A stretch of 64,000 nucleotides of DNA from Lentzea cavernae. GTDB taxonomy: Bacteria > Actinomycetota > Actinomycetes > Mycobacteriales > Pseudonocardiaceae. Positions 31,528 through 40,700 of this stretch are shown here, piece after piece (within the stretch, counting starts at the first letter, position 1; each line of letters starts with the position of its first letter). The notes beneath the pieces are model-generated. The model was not told the origin of the DNA, did no database searches, and was given only the letters and a program-made list of their open reading frames with translations. The position numbers and the translations under genes were made by a program. Where the stretch lies: the NCBI RefSeq assembly GCF_014653695.1, contig NZ_BNAR01000004.1:452645-516644 (forward strand), in the 5' to 3' direction.

Positions 31528-32272
31528 GCACGACCACGAAGTTCCAGGAGGCGACCTCCCGGACCCCCGACACACGGGTGATCCACTTCGCCCACCACGG
31601 GTGGTACCGGGGGAACGTCTCGACGACGTCGGCGACGGTCTGGCGGTGAGCCCACCGCCGGACCGCCCCGACGCCCACCGGGAACAGCGACGTGCCGAAC
31701 GAGTTCTTCGGCGGCTTGCCGTTGCGGTGCTCGTACCGCTGTCGCGCGTAGTGACCGCCGAGGTAGTGCCACGGCGCCGTCTCGTGGCCGCCCCACGGCG
31801 ACCACCAGGGCGTGTACGACATGAAGACCGTGCCTCCCGGCCTGGTCACACGCACCATCTCGGCCAGCATCAGCCACGGGTCGTCGACGTGCTCCAGGAC
31901 GTTGGAGGAGTAGCAGACGTCCACCGATCCGTCACGGAACGGCAGCGCCGTGCCGCTCGCGCGGATCATGCCGGGGTCGGGCTCGCCGCGCGCGGACAGC
32001 TCGCCGACGTCCGGGTCCAGGCCCACGTACCGGGCGCCGGCGCCGCGGAACGCCTCGGCGAAGTACCCCGGACCGCCCCCGACGTCCAGGACGACCGCGC
32101 CCCGCAGCGACACGTACGACGACACCTGGGCGACGGAGTCGTCCGCCAGGATCCGGTAGAAGTGGTCGGGGTCGGACTGCTCTTTCAGAAATGCGCGAAA
32201 AAGCCGAACAGAACGCTGGAAAGTTGGCTTCCACAACTTTCCAGGGGCCGAAACTGAACCGATCTCGACCAT
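31511..32272 (-). CDS. SAM-dependent methyltransferase (Rv0224c-like)
   Basis: A 253-residue class I methyltransferase. Three in-frame ATGs lie at 32287, 32278 and 32272; I chose 32272 (MVEIGSVSAPGKLW) because GGGAG sits six bases before it. Motif I is VVLDVGGGPGYFAEAF, then YVGLDPD, and the type 11 features FRDGSVDVCYSSNVLEHVDDP and RVTRPGGTVFMSYTPWWSP. It is divergent from the GT4 glycosyltransferase across a 63-base gap carrying a shared promoter element. From memory it matches Rv0224c of M. tuberculosis. The substrate is unknown, probably an envelope glycan or lipid intermediate. Confidence 0.86.
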   Translation of the reverse strand: MVEIGSVSAPGKLWKPTFQRSVRLFRAFLKEQSDPDHFYRILADDSVAQVSSYVSLRGAVVLDVGGGPGYFAEAFRGAGARYVGLDPDVGELSARGEPDPGMIRASGTALPFRDGSVDVCYSSNVLEHVDDPWLMLAEMVRVTRPGGTVFMSYTPWWSPWGGHETAPWHYLGGHYARQRYEHRNGKPPKNSFGTSLFPVGVGAVRRWAHRQTVADVVETFPRYHPWWAKWITRVSGVREVASWNFVVVLRRRA

Positions 32273-32300
32273 TGCCATCTCCCGCATTCCATCTACTATG

Positions 32301-32318
32301 GCTACTTGACAGTAACCT
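32301..32318 (+). promoter_or_regulatory. Shared envelope promoter motif, copy 2
   Basis: GCTAC-TTGACA-GTAAC (32301-32316) continues into TAACCT (32313-32318), a TANNNT-type -10 box for the glycosyltransferase starting at 32336. On the other strand it reads GTTAC-TGTCAA-GTAGC towards the methyltransferase at 32272, so one element may serve both genes. Confidence 0.5.
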
Positions 32319-32335
32319 AGCACCGGGAGAGGCAG

Positions 32336-33505
32336 ATGTCGCGCAGCCCTGATTACCGGCCAAGCATTCTGCTGGTGAATTGGCGCGACACCAGACACCC
32401 CGAGGGCGGCGGTTCCGAGCGGTACGTCGAGCGCATCGCCGAAGGGCTGGCGCGGGTCGGCTACCGGGTCGCGATCCAGTGCGCGGGCCACAGCCGCGCC
32501 CCGTCCGGCGACTGGGTGGCGGGCGTCCGCTTCCGCAGGCGCGGCAACAAGTTCACGGTCTACCTGTTCGCCCTGCTGGCGATCCTGCGCTCCGACGCGG
32601 ACGTCATCGTGGACGTGCAGAACGGCATGCCCTTCTTCAGCCGCCTCGTCGCGCGCTGTCCCGTCCTGGTGCTGGTGCACCACGTCCACCGCGAGCAGTG
32701 GCACAGCGCGCTGGGCCCGTTCCTCGGCCGGATCGGCTGGTGGATCGAGTCGTGGCTCGCACCCCGCCTGTACCGCAAGTGCCGCTACATCACGGTGTCC
32801 AACGTGACGCGGGCCGAACTGGGCGGTCTCGGCGTCGAGCCCCGCCGCACGGTCGTCGTGCCGAACGGCCTGGACGCGCCTCCCGCCGTCACCGCACGGC
32901 GCACCGAGGCCCCCGTCCTCGTCGCGGTGTCCAGGCTGGTGCCGCACAAGCGGCTCGAGCACGCGATCGACCTGGTCGCCGAGCTCCGTCCTCAGTGGCC
33001 GGACCTGCGACTCGAACTCGTCGGCGAGGGCCCGTGGAAGGACGTGCTGCGGCAGCACGCCATCGACCGCGGGGTGCAGGACAGCGTCGTGATCCACGGC
33101 TGGGTCGACGAGCAGACCAAGCACGAGATCCTCGCCGGGGCCTGGGTGCACGTGTGCCCGTCGGTCAAGGAGGGCTGGGGCATCGTGATCATGGAGGCCG
33201 CCTCGCACGGCGTGCCCACCATCGCCTACCGCTCGGCGGGTGGCGTGGCCGAGGCGATCGTCGAGCACCGGACGGGCCTGCTGGCCGACGACTTCGGCGA
33301 CTTCGTCCGGCACACCGAGAAGTTGTTGAGGGACCAGCCGTTGCGCAAGGCGATGGGCGCCGCGGGCAGGGAACGTGCCCAGCGGTTCAGCTGGGAGGAG
33401 AGCCTCGACGCGTTCGAGGGCGCCGTGCACAGCGCTCTGCGGCTGCCCCCGCGCCTCGTGGCCGATGAGGACCGCGTCGCCCAGCAGAGTGCCAACTCAG
33501 GCTGA
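32336..33505 (+). CDS. GT4-family glycosyltransferase
   Basis: A 389-residue GT-B enzyme starting at ATG 32336 after GGGAGAGG. The N-terminal domain has WRDTRHPEGGGSERYVERIAEGL, the Gly-rich acceptor loop of GT4 enzymes. VPNGLD marks the linker, VAVSRLVPHKRLEHAIDLV starts the nucleotide-binding domain, and the E-x7-E motif is in VKEGWGIVIMEAASHG. No transmembrane helix is seen, so it acts at the cytoplasmic face. The order methyltransferase, glycosyltransferase, DUF3068 resembles Rv0224c, Rv0225 and Rv0227c in mycobacteria. It probably builds an envelope glycolipid; donor and acceptor are unknown. Confidence 0.87.
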   Translation: MSRSPDYRPSILLVNWRDTRHPEGGGSERYVERIAEGLARVGYRVAIQCAGHSRAPSGDWVAGVRFRRRGNKFTVYLFALLAILRSDADVIVDVQNGMPFFSRLVARCPVLVLVHHVHREQWHSALGPFLGRIGWWIESWLAPRLYRKCRYITVSNVTRAELGGLGVEPRRTVVVPNGLDAPPAVTARRTEAPVLVAVSRLVPHKRLEHAIDLVAELRPQWPDLRLELVGEGPWKDVLRQHAIDRGVQDSVVIHGWVDEQTKHEILAGAWVHVCPSVKEGWGIVIMEAASHGVPTIAYRSAGGVAEAIVEHRTGLLADDFGDFVRHTEKLLRDQPLRKAMGAAGRERAQRFSWEESLDAFEGAVHSALRLPPRLVADEDRVAQQSANSG

Positions 33506-33546
33506 TGATGACGCTGCCGCGTGGAGACCGCGGCATCGCTCCGCGC

Positions 33547-34569
33547 CTACCGCCGCGCCTCGTGACCGGTGACCACCGCGTCGCACAGCAAGTCCAGCAG
33601 CCCCGCGGCAGCGGTCGCGTCGAAGTCCTTGCGGCGCACGCGCACCGTGGCCGTGGTGACCTCCCCTGTCGTCACCACGCCGAACGCGACGCCCGACCGG
33701 CCGCTCGCCGCGGGGAAGAAGCGCACCGCGCTGACGTTCGCCTTCACGACACCGAGGTTCGACACGAGGAAGGTGCTGCCGAGCCGGGACGCCAGCACCC
33801 GCATCCCCCACTGCGCCAAGGGGTTCTGCGCACTGGGGAAGCCCGCCTCCGGCGCCGCGGCCGCCAGCAGCACGCGAACGTCGTCCTCGGTGGCCCCGGC
33901 CGGCAGGCTCAGTCTCAGCAACGCGCTGTCGGCCTCGGGACGCGGATCGGCGCCACCGCGCCAGGAAGCCCCGATCGCGGCGACGACACGGCCGTGACCG
34001 GCGCCGCGGGCCGCGTTCCACCTGCGCGTCGCGTCCAGCGCGGCGGAGGTGAGCCTGGCGCTGCCCAGCTTGACGGCGGGCAGCACGCGGGACACCAGGT
34101 GGTCACCGGAGTCGTTGCCCCGCAATGAAGGCTGAATGCGTGTGGGAGGCGTCCACACGGCCTCGCGCACGCGGTCGAGCGCGCTCAGGAGGTAGGGGCG
34201 GTCGGGGCTGCGCAACGCCACACCGGTCGCCGAGCTGTGCACGGGATCGCCGAGCGCGATGCCGAGCAACGCGAGCAGGCCGAGTCCGTCGACCGCACCG
34301 TGGTGGGCGGCGATCATCAGGGAGTCGTCGGTGAGCGCGACCCGGACCAGCGGATCGCCCTCCCGGTAGTGGCCGTCGGCGAAACCGGCGCGCGCACCGT
34401 CCCAATCGGACGGACGGAGCACGACCGCGGGCGGGCCGAGATTCGGGAACTCCGAGCAGGCGCGGGACATCCGCGCGGTGACCTCCGCGGGATCCGGCGC
34501 CTCGCGCAGGTTCGCCTCCAGCAGGATGCTCCAGGAGGCCGCCGGATCCCCGGAGAAGGCCACGGTCAC
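33547..34569 (-). CDS. CoA-dependent acyltransferase-superfamily protein (HHxxxDG)
   Basis: A 340-residue protein starting at GTG 34569, five bases after the DUF2613 stop. The catalytic motif of condensation/WS-DGAT/Pap-type acyltransferases is present as AAHHGAVDGLGLL, near residue 95. The family's second-half core is recognisable in FLVSNLGVVKANVSAVRFFPA. It is shorter than Pap or DGAT enzymes (about 420-460 residues). It lies at the end of a minus-strand operon with a membrane protein and a DUF2613 peptide, suggesting acylation of an envelope component. Substrates are unknown. Confidence 0.75.
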   Translation of the reverse strand: MTVAFSGDPAASWSILLEANLREAPDPAEVTARMSRACSEFPNLGPPAVVLRPSDWDGARAGFADGHYREGDPLVRVALTDDSLMIAAHHGAVDGLGLLALLGIALGDPVHSSATGVALRSPDRPYLLSALDRVREAVWTPPTRIQPSLRGNDSGDHLVSRVLPAVKLGSARLTSAALDATRRWNAARGAGHGRVVAAIGASWRGGADPRPEADSALLRLSLPAGATEDDVRVLLAAAAPEAGFPSAQNPLAQWGMRVLASRLGSTFLVSNLGVVKANVSAVRFFPAASGRSGVAFGVVTTGEVTTATVRVRRKDFDATAAAGLLDLLCDAVVTGHEARR

Positions 34570-34573
34570 CCGG

Positions 34574-34741
34574 TCAGCGGGAGCCGTAGTCGAGGACCTC
34601 GGGCTCCTGAGCCTTCACGCCCTCGTCGATCCGCTGCTCGACCACCTTGTCGGGGTGGTTCTGCTCGACGACGATCGCTCCGACCCCTCCGGCGAGTGCG
34701 GCCCCGGCAACGATCGCCACCAGCACCGAAACCAGTTCCAC
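34574..34741 (-). CDS. DUF2613 small membrane protein (55 residues)
   Basis: A very short gene starting at GTG 34741 behind GAGGAG (seven bases) and ending at TGA 34574. The product has one hydrophobic helix (VSVLVAIVAGAALAGGVGAI) and a hydrophilic tail containing VVEQNHPDK and EVLDYGSR, the pattern of DUF2613. In mycobacteria the corresponding tiny protein (Rv0236A, from memory) is encoded beside AftD. It sits two bases after the membrane protein gene and five before the acyltransferase gene, so it is co-transcribed with them. It also has a candidate internal promoter of its own. Confidence 0.85.
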   Translation of the reverse strand: MELVSVLVAIVAGAALAGGVGAIVVEQNHPDKVVEQRIDEGVKAQEPEVLDYGSR

Positions 34742-34743
34742 GT

Positions 34744-36348
34744 CTACTCCTCACGTCGGGGTGCCGCGAATCTACCGACCGGTAACCGTCTCCACAACAG
34801 GCTCGTGCCGATCAGTGACCCAGCCGCGACCCACGCCAGCACAACGGGTGCAACCGGTGGGCCGTTCGGTTCAACCGGCACTGCTCCCGGCACCCGGTAG
34901 AGCGCCAGTTCCGGGCCGTCGTGGACCTTCTCCAGCCGTGCCAGGAGGTTCTCGTCCACGCGTCCGGGTGTTCCGCGCTCGACCAGCACCCAGCCGATGC
35001 CGGCCAGGTCACCGGCGCGCAGCCGTGCCGCCCGCGGGTCCTCCCCCGCCACGACCTCGCCGCCCACCGACAGCGAGTCGTCCACGACGGTGGTGCCGGG
35101 CAGGTGGCGCGGCGCGGGGTCGAGCTGCGTGCGCCTGTCGTTCCAGTCGAACCTGCGGAACGCCGACAACGGGTACACGGCCACGTCGCCGGGCTGGTCG
35201 GCGAGCTTCTCCCGCACCACGGCCCAGTCCGCCGGGTAGTCCACCGGTTCCAGGCGCCCGAACCCGCCCCAGGCGAGGTCCGGCAGCAACCCCAGCAGGA
35301 GCACGGCCACGAGCAGCCGCGCGCGCAGCCGTTCCACCGCGACCGCGAGCCCGATCGCGAACGGCAGCGCGAGCCACGCCACCCACTTCTGGCTGTCGCG
35401 CAACAACCCCGCGCCGGGCACGTGCTCGATCACCGCCTCCAGCACCGCCACACCGCCCGGCAGCACCGCGATCAGGGCCAGCACCGCACCGAACGCGCCC
35501 AGGCCCGCCAGCGGCCACACGGGCAGGCGTTTCGCCAGCTCCCGCAACCCGAACACCGCCGCGGCCAGGAGCAGCAGCGTGATCACGGGCAGCGCCGGGT
35601 TGGCGCGGCTCGCCGGAACGACCTCGGCGTTCCAGATCCCGCCCAGCCCCAGCACGCTCAGCACCGGGCCGCCCCAGTTCTCCGCCCGCGCGCTGAACGC
35701 CTCGGCACCGGACGGGTCGGAGAGTCCGTCGTGCAGCAAGGAGGGCACCCACCACGGCGAGTTCAGCACGACACCGACGGCCAGGACCTGCCACGCCTTG
35801 CGGCGTCCGGCGGTGGCCAGCGCGGTGCCCAGCACGAGGATTCCCCCCGGCGCCGAGAGCACCGCGGGCAGGCTCGCGAGCACGAGGCGGGTCCACGCGT
35901 GCGGTTCACCGGCGCGCATCTTCAGTCCCGCCATGGCGACCCACGGCAGGGCCGCGTACCCCAGCAGCAGCGTCCAGTGGCCGATGAAGAGCCGCTCGGC
36001 CACGTAGGCGTTCCACGAGTACGCCACGGCGGCGACGATCCGCACGCCGGTCCTGTCCGTCGGCACCACCAGCCCGGCGCCCAGCGCGCCCGCGAACACG
36101 ATCGCGAGCAACGCCACCTTCTGCACCAACTGGCCGGGAACGACCTGAGTCATCAATGCCACCACGGCGTCGACCGGCACCGCCCGCGGCAACGCGTCGC
36201 CGAGCCCGAACGCGGCCGCGTTCACCGGCTGCTCCGGCGTGAACACCATGTCGTAGACCAGGACGTAACCCGGCCACAGCACGGGAGCGAGGGCAGCCAG
36301 CGTCAGCGCCGCGCACGTGGCGTAGAGCTTCAGTCCGTTCGGCCGCAC
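34744..36348 (-). CDS. Multi-pass membrane protein, probable GT-C-like envelope enzyme
   Basis: A 534-residue protein starting at GTG 36348 behind GGAGGGGGAG. About eleven hydrophobic helices are followed by a soluble segment (near 375-500) and a final helix (VAPVVLAWVAAGSLIGTSLLW). The region after the first helix has YDMVFTPEQPV, an acidic first extracytoplasmic loop as in GT-C glycosyltransferases. VAYSWNAYVAERLFIGHW and LLRDSQKWVAWLAL are conserved-looking loops. From memory a comparable membrane protein (Rv0226c) sits in the mycobacterial locus. A polyprenyl-sugar transferase is likely, but no family-level catalytic residue beyond the loop Asp can be claimed. Confidence 0.75.
   Translation of the reverse strand: MRPNGLKLYATCAALTLAALAPVLWPGYVLVYDMVFTPEQPVNAAAFGLGDALPRAVPVDAVVALMTQVVPGQLVQKVALLAIVFAGALGAGLVVPTDRTGVRIVAAVAYSWNAYVAERLFIGHWTLLLGYAALPWVAMAGLKMRAGEPHAWTRLVLASLPAVLSAPGGILVLGTALATAGRRKAWQVLAVGVVLNSPWWVPSLLHDGLSDPSGAEAFSARAENWGGPVLSVLGLGGIWNAEVVPASRANPALPVITLLLLAAAVFGLRELAKRLPVWPLAGLGAFGAVLALIAVLPGGVAVLEAVIEHVPGAGLLRDSQKWVAWLALPFAIGLAVAVERLRARLLVAVLLLGLLPDLAWGGFGRLEPVDYPADWAVVREKLADQPGDVAVYPLSAFRRFDWNDRRTQLDPAPRHLPGTTVVDDSLSVGGEVVAGEDPRAARLRAGDLAGIGWVLVERGTPGRVDENLLARLEKVHDGPELALYRVPGAVPVEPNGPPVAPVVLAWVAAGSLIGTSLLWRRLPVGRFAAPRREE
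34769..34786 (-). promoter_or_regulatory. Shared envelope promoter motif, copy 3
   Basis: On the minus strand GTTAC-CGGTCG-GTAGA (34786 to 34771) runs into TAGATT (34774 to 34769), about 30 bases before the DUF2613 start. It lies inside the 3' end of the upstream gene, so it may be an internal promoter. Being within coding sequence makes it the weakest of the five copies. Confidence 0.35.
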
Positions 36349-36386
36349 TTGCTCCCCCTCCGGTCCCGCCGGGGCTACAGTCGCCG

Positions 36387-36404
36387 AAACTACCGGCCAG
36401 TAGT
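36387..36404 (-). promoter_or_regulatory. Shared envelope promoter motif, copy 4
   Basis: On the minus strand ACTAC-TGGCCG-GTAGT (36404 to 36389) overlaps TAGTTT (36392 to 36387), 39 bases upstream of the membrane-protein start at 36348. The similarity to the copy before aftD extends further, with CCCGCGAG(T/C)ACTAC shared on the upstream side. Confidence 0.55.
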
Positions 36405-36531
36405 ACTCGCGGGTAGGCCTGGTGACGAAGTCCGCGTCCGCCAAGGGCGCGATGTCCCCGGCCGCACGCAGGGGACCGCGCCGGCTCCCGTCCGCACACA
36501 GCCGCAGGCCTGCCACCGGAAGGATTCCCGC

Positions 36532-37707
36532 GTGTCCGCTCCGGCAACGACCACCACGCGCGTGGACGCCCTGCTGATCACCGGAGCGCTGCTCGGCGCC
36601 AACGCCGCGAGCTACGTCCTGACCATCGCGGCCGCGCGTGCGCTGGCCCCGGCGGTGTTCGGCGAGCTCAGCGCGTTGCTGGCGCTCGTGGTCATCGGTG
36701 TGGTGCCGGCGATGAGCCTGCAGACCGTCGCCGCCCTGCGGGTGACGAGCCTCGGCCCGCGCCCGCTGTTCGGGCTGGGCCTGAGCGTGAGCGCGGGCAT
36801 GACCGTGCTGACGCTGGCCCTCGTGCCGCTGCTCGCCCGCCTGCTGCACCTGGACGGCCCGTGGCCCGTCGTGTGGCTGGCGCTCTCCTTGGCGCCGCTC
36901 ACGGTCCTGGGCGTCCTGCACGGTCTTCTGCAGGGGGCGCACCGGTTCGGCGCGCTGGCGCTGCTCGTGTCGCTGGAAGGGCTCGGCAAGGTGGGCGGCG
37001 GGGTGGTCGGCCTGTGGCTCTCGCCCTCGTCGACCTCCGTGCTGGCGGGCACGGCCATCGGCTCGTTCCTGGTCGTGCTGACCGGGTGGCGGCTGTGCGG
37101 CGCTCCCCGCCCGGCACGGCCCGCGGGCGGGTCCGACGTGCTGCACGCGTCACAGGCCATGCTGGCGCTGGTGCTGCTCGTCAACCTCGACCTCGTGCTG
37201 GCCCGCCACCAGCTCACCGACCAGGCGGGCGGCTACGCCGTGGGAGCGGTCGTCACGAAGATCGCGTACTGGCTGCCGCAGGCGGTGGGCGTGCTGGTGC
37301 TGCCGCGCATGGCCGACGCGGACGACCGCCGCCGCATGCTGCCGAGGGCGCTGGCGATCTGCGCGGGCCTCGACGCGTTCGTGGTCGCGGGCTGTGCGCT
37401 GTTCGGACCGCTGGGCGTGTCGCTGATCGGTGGGGCGAACTACCACGGCGACGCGATTCCGTTGTGGCAGTTCGCTCTCGTCGGATCGTGCCTGGCGATG
37501 GTGCAGCTGCTGCTGTTCTCCAGGATCGCGAGCGGGGACCGGCGGTCCACCGTGGCCGTGTGGATCGCGGTCGTCGCCGAGATCGCGTTGATCACCCTGT
37601 GGCTCAACGGTTCCGTCGCCCAGGTGGTGACCGGTGCACTGCTCGCCACGGCGGGACTGGTGGTCGCGGGCGCCGTCATCGAGGCGCGGAGCGCCCGGCG
37701 GGCCTGA
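36532..37707 (+). CDS. Polysaccharide-flippase-like (MOP superfamily) membrane protein
   Basis: A 391-residue protein starting at GTG 36532 after GGAAGGA. About twelve hydrophobic helices are visible. The start (LLITGALLGANAASYVLTIAAARALAPAVFGELSALLA) has the typical first-helix pair of Wzx/MATE-like flippases, including A-P-x-x-F-G-E. Loops are short and no soluble domain is seen. It probably moves a lipid-linked sugar across the membrane for the adjacent envelope enzymes. It is divergent from the gene at 34744-36348, and its stop abuts the stop of aftD on the other strand. Confidence 0.82.
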   Translation: MSAPATTTTRVDALLITGALLGANAASYVLTIAAARALAPAVFGELSALLALVVIGVVPAMSLQTVAALRVTSLGPRPLFGLGLSVSAGMTVLTLALVPLLARLLHLDGPWPVVWLALSLAPLTVLGVLHGLLQGAHRFGALALLVSLEGLGKVGGGVVGLWLSPSSTSVLAGTAIGSFLVVLTGWRLCGAPRPARPAGGSDVLHASQAMLALVLLVNLDLVLARHQLTDQAGGYAVGAVVTKIAYWLPQAVGVLVLPRMADADDRRRMLPRALAICAGLDAFVVAGCALFGPLGVSLIGGANYHGDAIPLWQFALVGSCLAMVQLLLFSRIASGDRRSTVAVWIAVVAEIALITLWLNGSVAQVVTGALLATAGLVVAGAVIEARSARRA

Positions 37708-40700
37708 TCACGGCGTGACCGGTTCCACCGGAGCCGTGCGCTCGGCCTCCTCCTCGACCGGCTCGTCCCGCCGTCCGAACGGGTGGAACGCGGCCGCCAC
37801 CACCGCCGACACCGCCACCAGCAGCGCGGCCTGCGCCACCGGCACGTAAGCCCACTCCTGCCCGTGGCCGAGGATCCGGCCGAGCACCGCGACCCCCGCC
37901 CCCACCGCCATCCCGCTCACCGCGACCACCTTCGGCGCCGCCGCCCAGAACTCGCGCGCCAGCAGGCACGCGATCACGGCCACGATCGGCAGCATCCCGC
38001 CGAGGACAGCCAGCAGCACGAGCATCGCGACCATCAGCCACCGGCTTCCCGACGGCGCCACGAACTCCACCCGCCTGCGCACGGGGATCGCGGCGAGCAC
38101 GAGCACCGCCAGCACTCCCAGCGCACCGGCCAGCAGACCCGTCCGGTAGCGGGCGTCCGGGCCGAACTCCAGCGCGACCACGCCGCCGTCGCCCTCGGGC
38201 AGGACGTACGCCTGCTGCCAGCCGTCGACCCTGACCTTCTCCAGCACCTGCCCGTTCAGGGTCGCCGTCCAGCCGTCGTTGACGTTCTCGGGCACCACGA
38301 GCAATGCACGGGCTCCCGGCGCCACGGTGACCTGCCGTTCGGTGGCGTCCCACGCGCCGACGGTCACCTCCCGGTGCGTCGCAACGGGTTTCGCGAGGTC
38401 GACGTGCGTCACGGACACGTCCTGCACCACGAACGAGTCGGACCGCGTCGTGGTCAGGACGTGGTCGCCCGCCGGGAGTTCCAGTGCCGTCGCCAGGTCG
38501 TCGTCGCACAGCACGGCCTTGAGCGGGCGGTTGTTCACGACGTCGCCGAGCACGCCGGTGACCGAGCTGTTGATCTTGACGCCGTCGACGTCGACGACCG
38601 GTCCCCGGCCGCACGGCACGGTGAACGGCGTCGTCGCGGGAACCGGCTTCAGCACGCCGTCGAGGGCGGGCACGCGGAGCTCACCGATCTCGGCGGGCCC
38701 GGTGCCCCCCGCCTCGCGGACGACGAGCTCGAGCTTCTCGGTGGCCGCCGGTCTGATCGTGACGAGTCCGTCGGCACCGACACGCACGACCTCGGTGCCC
38801 GCGTCGGTGCGCACTTCGAGCTCCACCGGGGTCCTGGCGCCCTGCGGACCTTCGATCCGGAACTCCGACAGGGTCCGCTTCCCCTGCCACGCCACCGTGA
38901 GCGTCGGCCGCAGGTCCGTCACGTCCGGTACCCAGGACGTGCCCAGGTCACCGTCCACAGCGGACAGCGGGCTCGCCGCGACGTCACCGGCGAGCGACGT
39001 CGTACCGGTCACGGTGACACCGTCCGGCGCCACCGGGTTCCTCGCCCCGGCGGCGGGCACGACGGTGGCGTTCACGACGAACTTCCCGGCGGCCGAGGTG
39101 CGGAACAGCCGGGTGAGGCCGCCGACCTCCTCGCCGAACCGGGACAGCGACGAGTCGCAGCGCACCGCGCCGTCGGTCCGGTAGCAGGCGGGACGCGACT
39201 GGCTGCCCCTGGTGAACGAGAACCCCGGCCGGGCGGCCTCGTGGTCCCGCGGCACGCGCAGGGCTCGTTGCGCCGTCATCCCCGGCACGCTGAGCTCCTT
39301 GACGCCGACGTTGCCGTCCTGCCGGCCCGCGGCGACACCCAGGACCGTGACGCGGACGCTGCCGGTCAGCCCGGCGCTGACGGGATAGGCGTGCGGACCG
39401 CCGCCCGCCGGGACGTCGTGGTCGGTCGCCCCCGTGTCGGTGGTGATCCTGATCCGGTCGACCGCCCACCCGACCCGCAGGTCGTCGACCAGGTCGAGCG
39501 TGACCTCGCCGACCGAGCGCGGGGTGTCGAGGTCGATCTCCAGCCACTGCCCGACGGGCCCGGTGAAGCTCGACGAGTGCCAGGCCGATCCGCCGTCGCC
39601 GTCCACCGCGGCGAACGGCGAGTTCGCCGGGTCGATGGCCCCCGCCGCGTCGGCGTACGCGGTCGACGTGGAGGCGCGGACGGCCCGGATGCCGCGGTAC
39701 TCGGCCACGGTCTGGTGCTTGACGTCCTGGAACGGCGACACGTCCAGCGCGACGCGCCCCTGCCGGGACGCCTCGTCCGCGGACATCGTCTGGCTGAGGT
39801 TGTCCGAGACCCTGCCGACGTTGCGCTCCTTGCGCCGCAGGCCGTCGGTGACGAGCAGTTCCGCGGACTTCTCCGTCGCGTCACCGGCGAGCAGCGCCGG
39901 CTGGTCGGCCTTGATCAGCCCCTGCGACAGCAACGGCAGCAACGACTCCGGCCCGCCGCTCACCGTCGGCACGTCCGCCGCGTTGACGGCCGTCACGACC
40001 GGGACGGGTCGTTTCACCTCGAAGACCTCGAGCGATCTGCCGGTCGCGGCCGCGTCGACCGAACTGACGAGCCGCTGGTCGCTCATCCGCACCTCGGGCC
40101 CGAACTCGGCGACGCGCTCGATGCCGGGTGAGCCCTGCAGCGCCTGGCGCAGCACCGTGAGCGGGGGCGATCCGGTCTGCTCGCGCGCGATGTCGTTGCG
40201 CAGCAACAGGAACCGGTACCCGCCGCGGGCGAGGAAGTCGGCGAGCCCCGCCGAACCGCGTCCGTCCGACAGCGCGTCGTAGACGGCGTCCATGAACCGG
40301 GTGTTGCCCTCGGACCCGAGTGGTACCTGGTTGCGCACCGCCCACGGCGCCTGCGCGAGCGACTGCATCGGCTCGTCGACGGTCCTGCCCCAGGTGTACT
40401 GGCCGAAACCGGTGGCGGGCAACAGCAACGTCCTGGCCCGGCCGTCCTTCTCCGCGAGCCACCCCGCGGCCTCGCGCCAGTGGCCGGGCACGTCCGACCA
40501 CCCGAGACCGGGCCGCAGCGTCAGCAGCCACGCGGGTGCGGCGACGACCGCGATCAGCAGCAGGGCCACCCCGGTGCGCACGCGCCGCCGCCAGTGCTCG
40601 GGAGCGGCCCGCACCCCGGCGGGCCGGGACAGGTGCAGGCCGTGGACGAACCCGAGGACCAGGCACAGCCGCAGCACGGGCTCGAACTTGTGCACGTTGC

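Noticed and set aside
34921-37707. Long plus-strand ORF starting at 34921 as one giant flippase
   Set aside because: Only the part from 36532 has membrane-protein character and a ribosome binding site. The first part is antisense to the GT-C-like gene.
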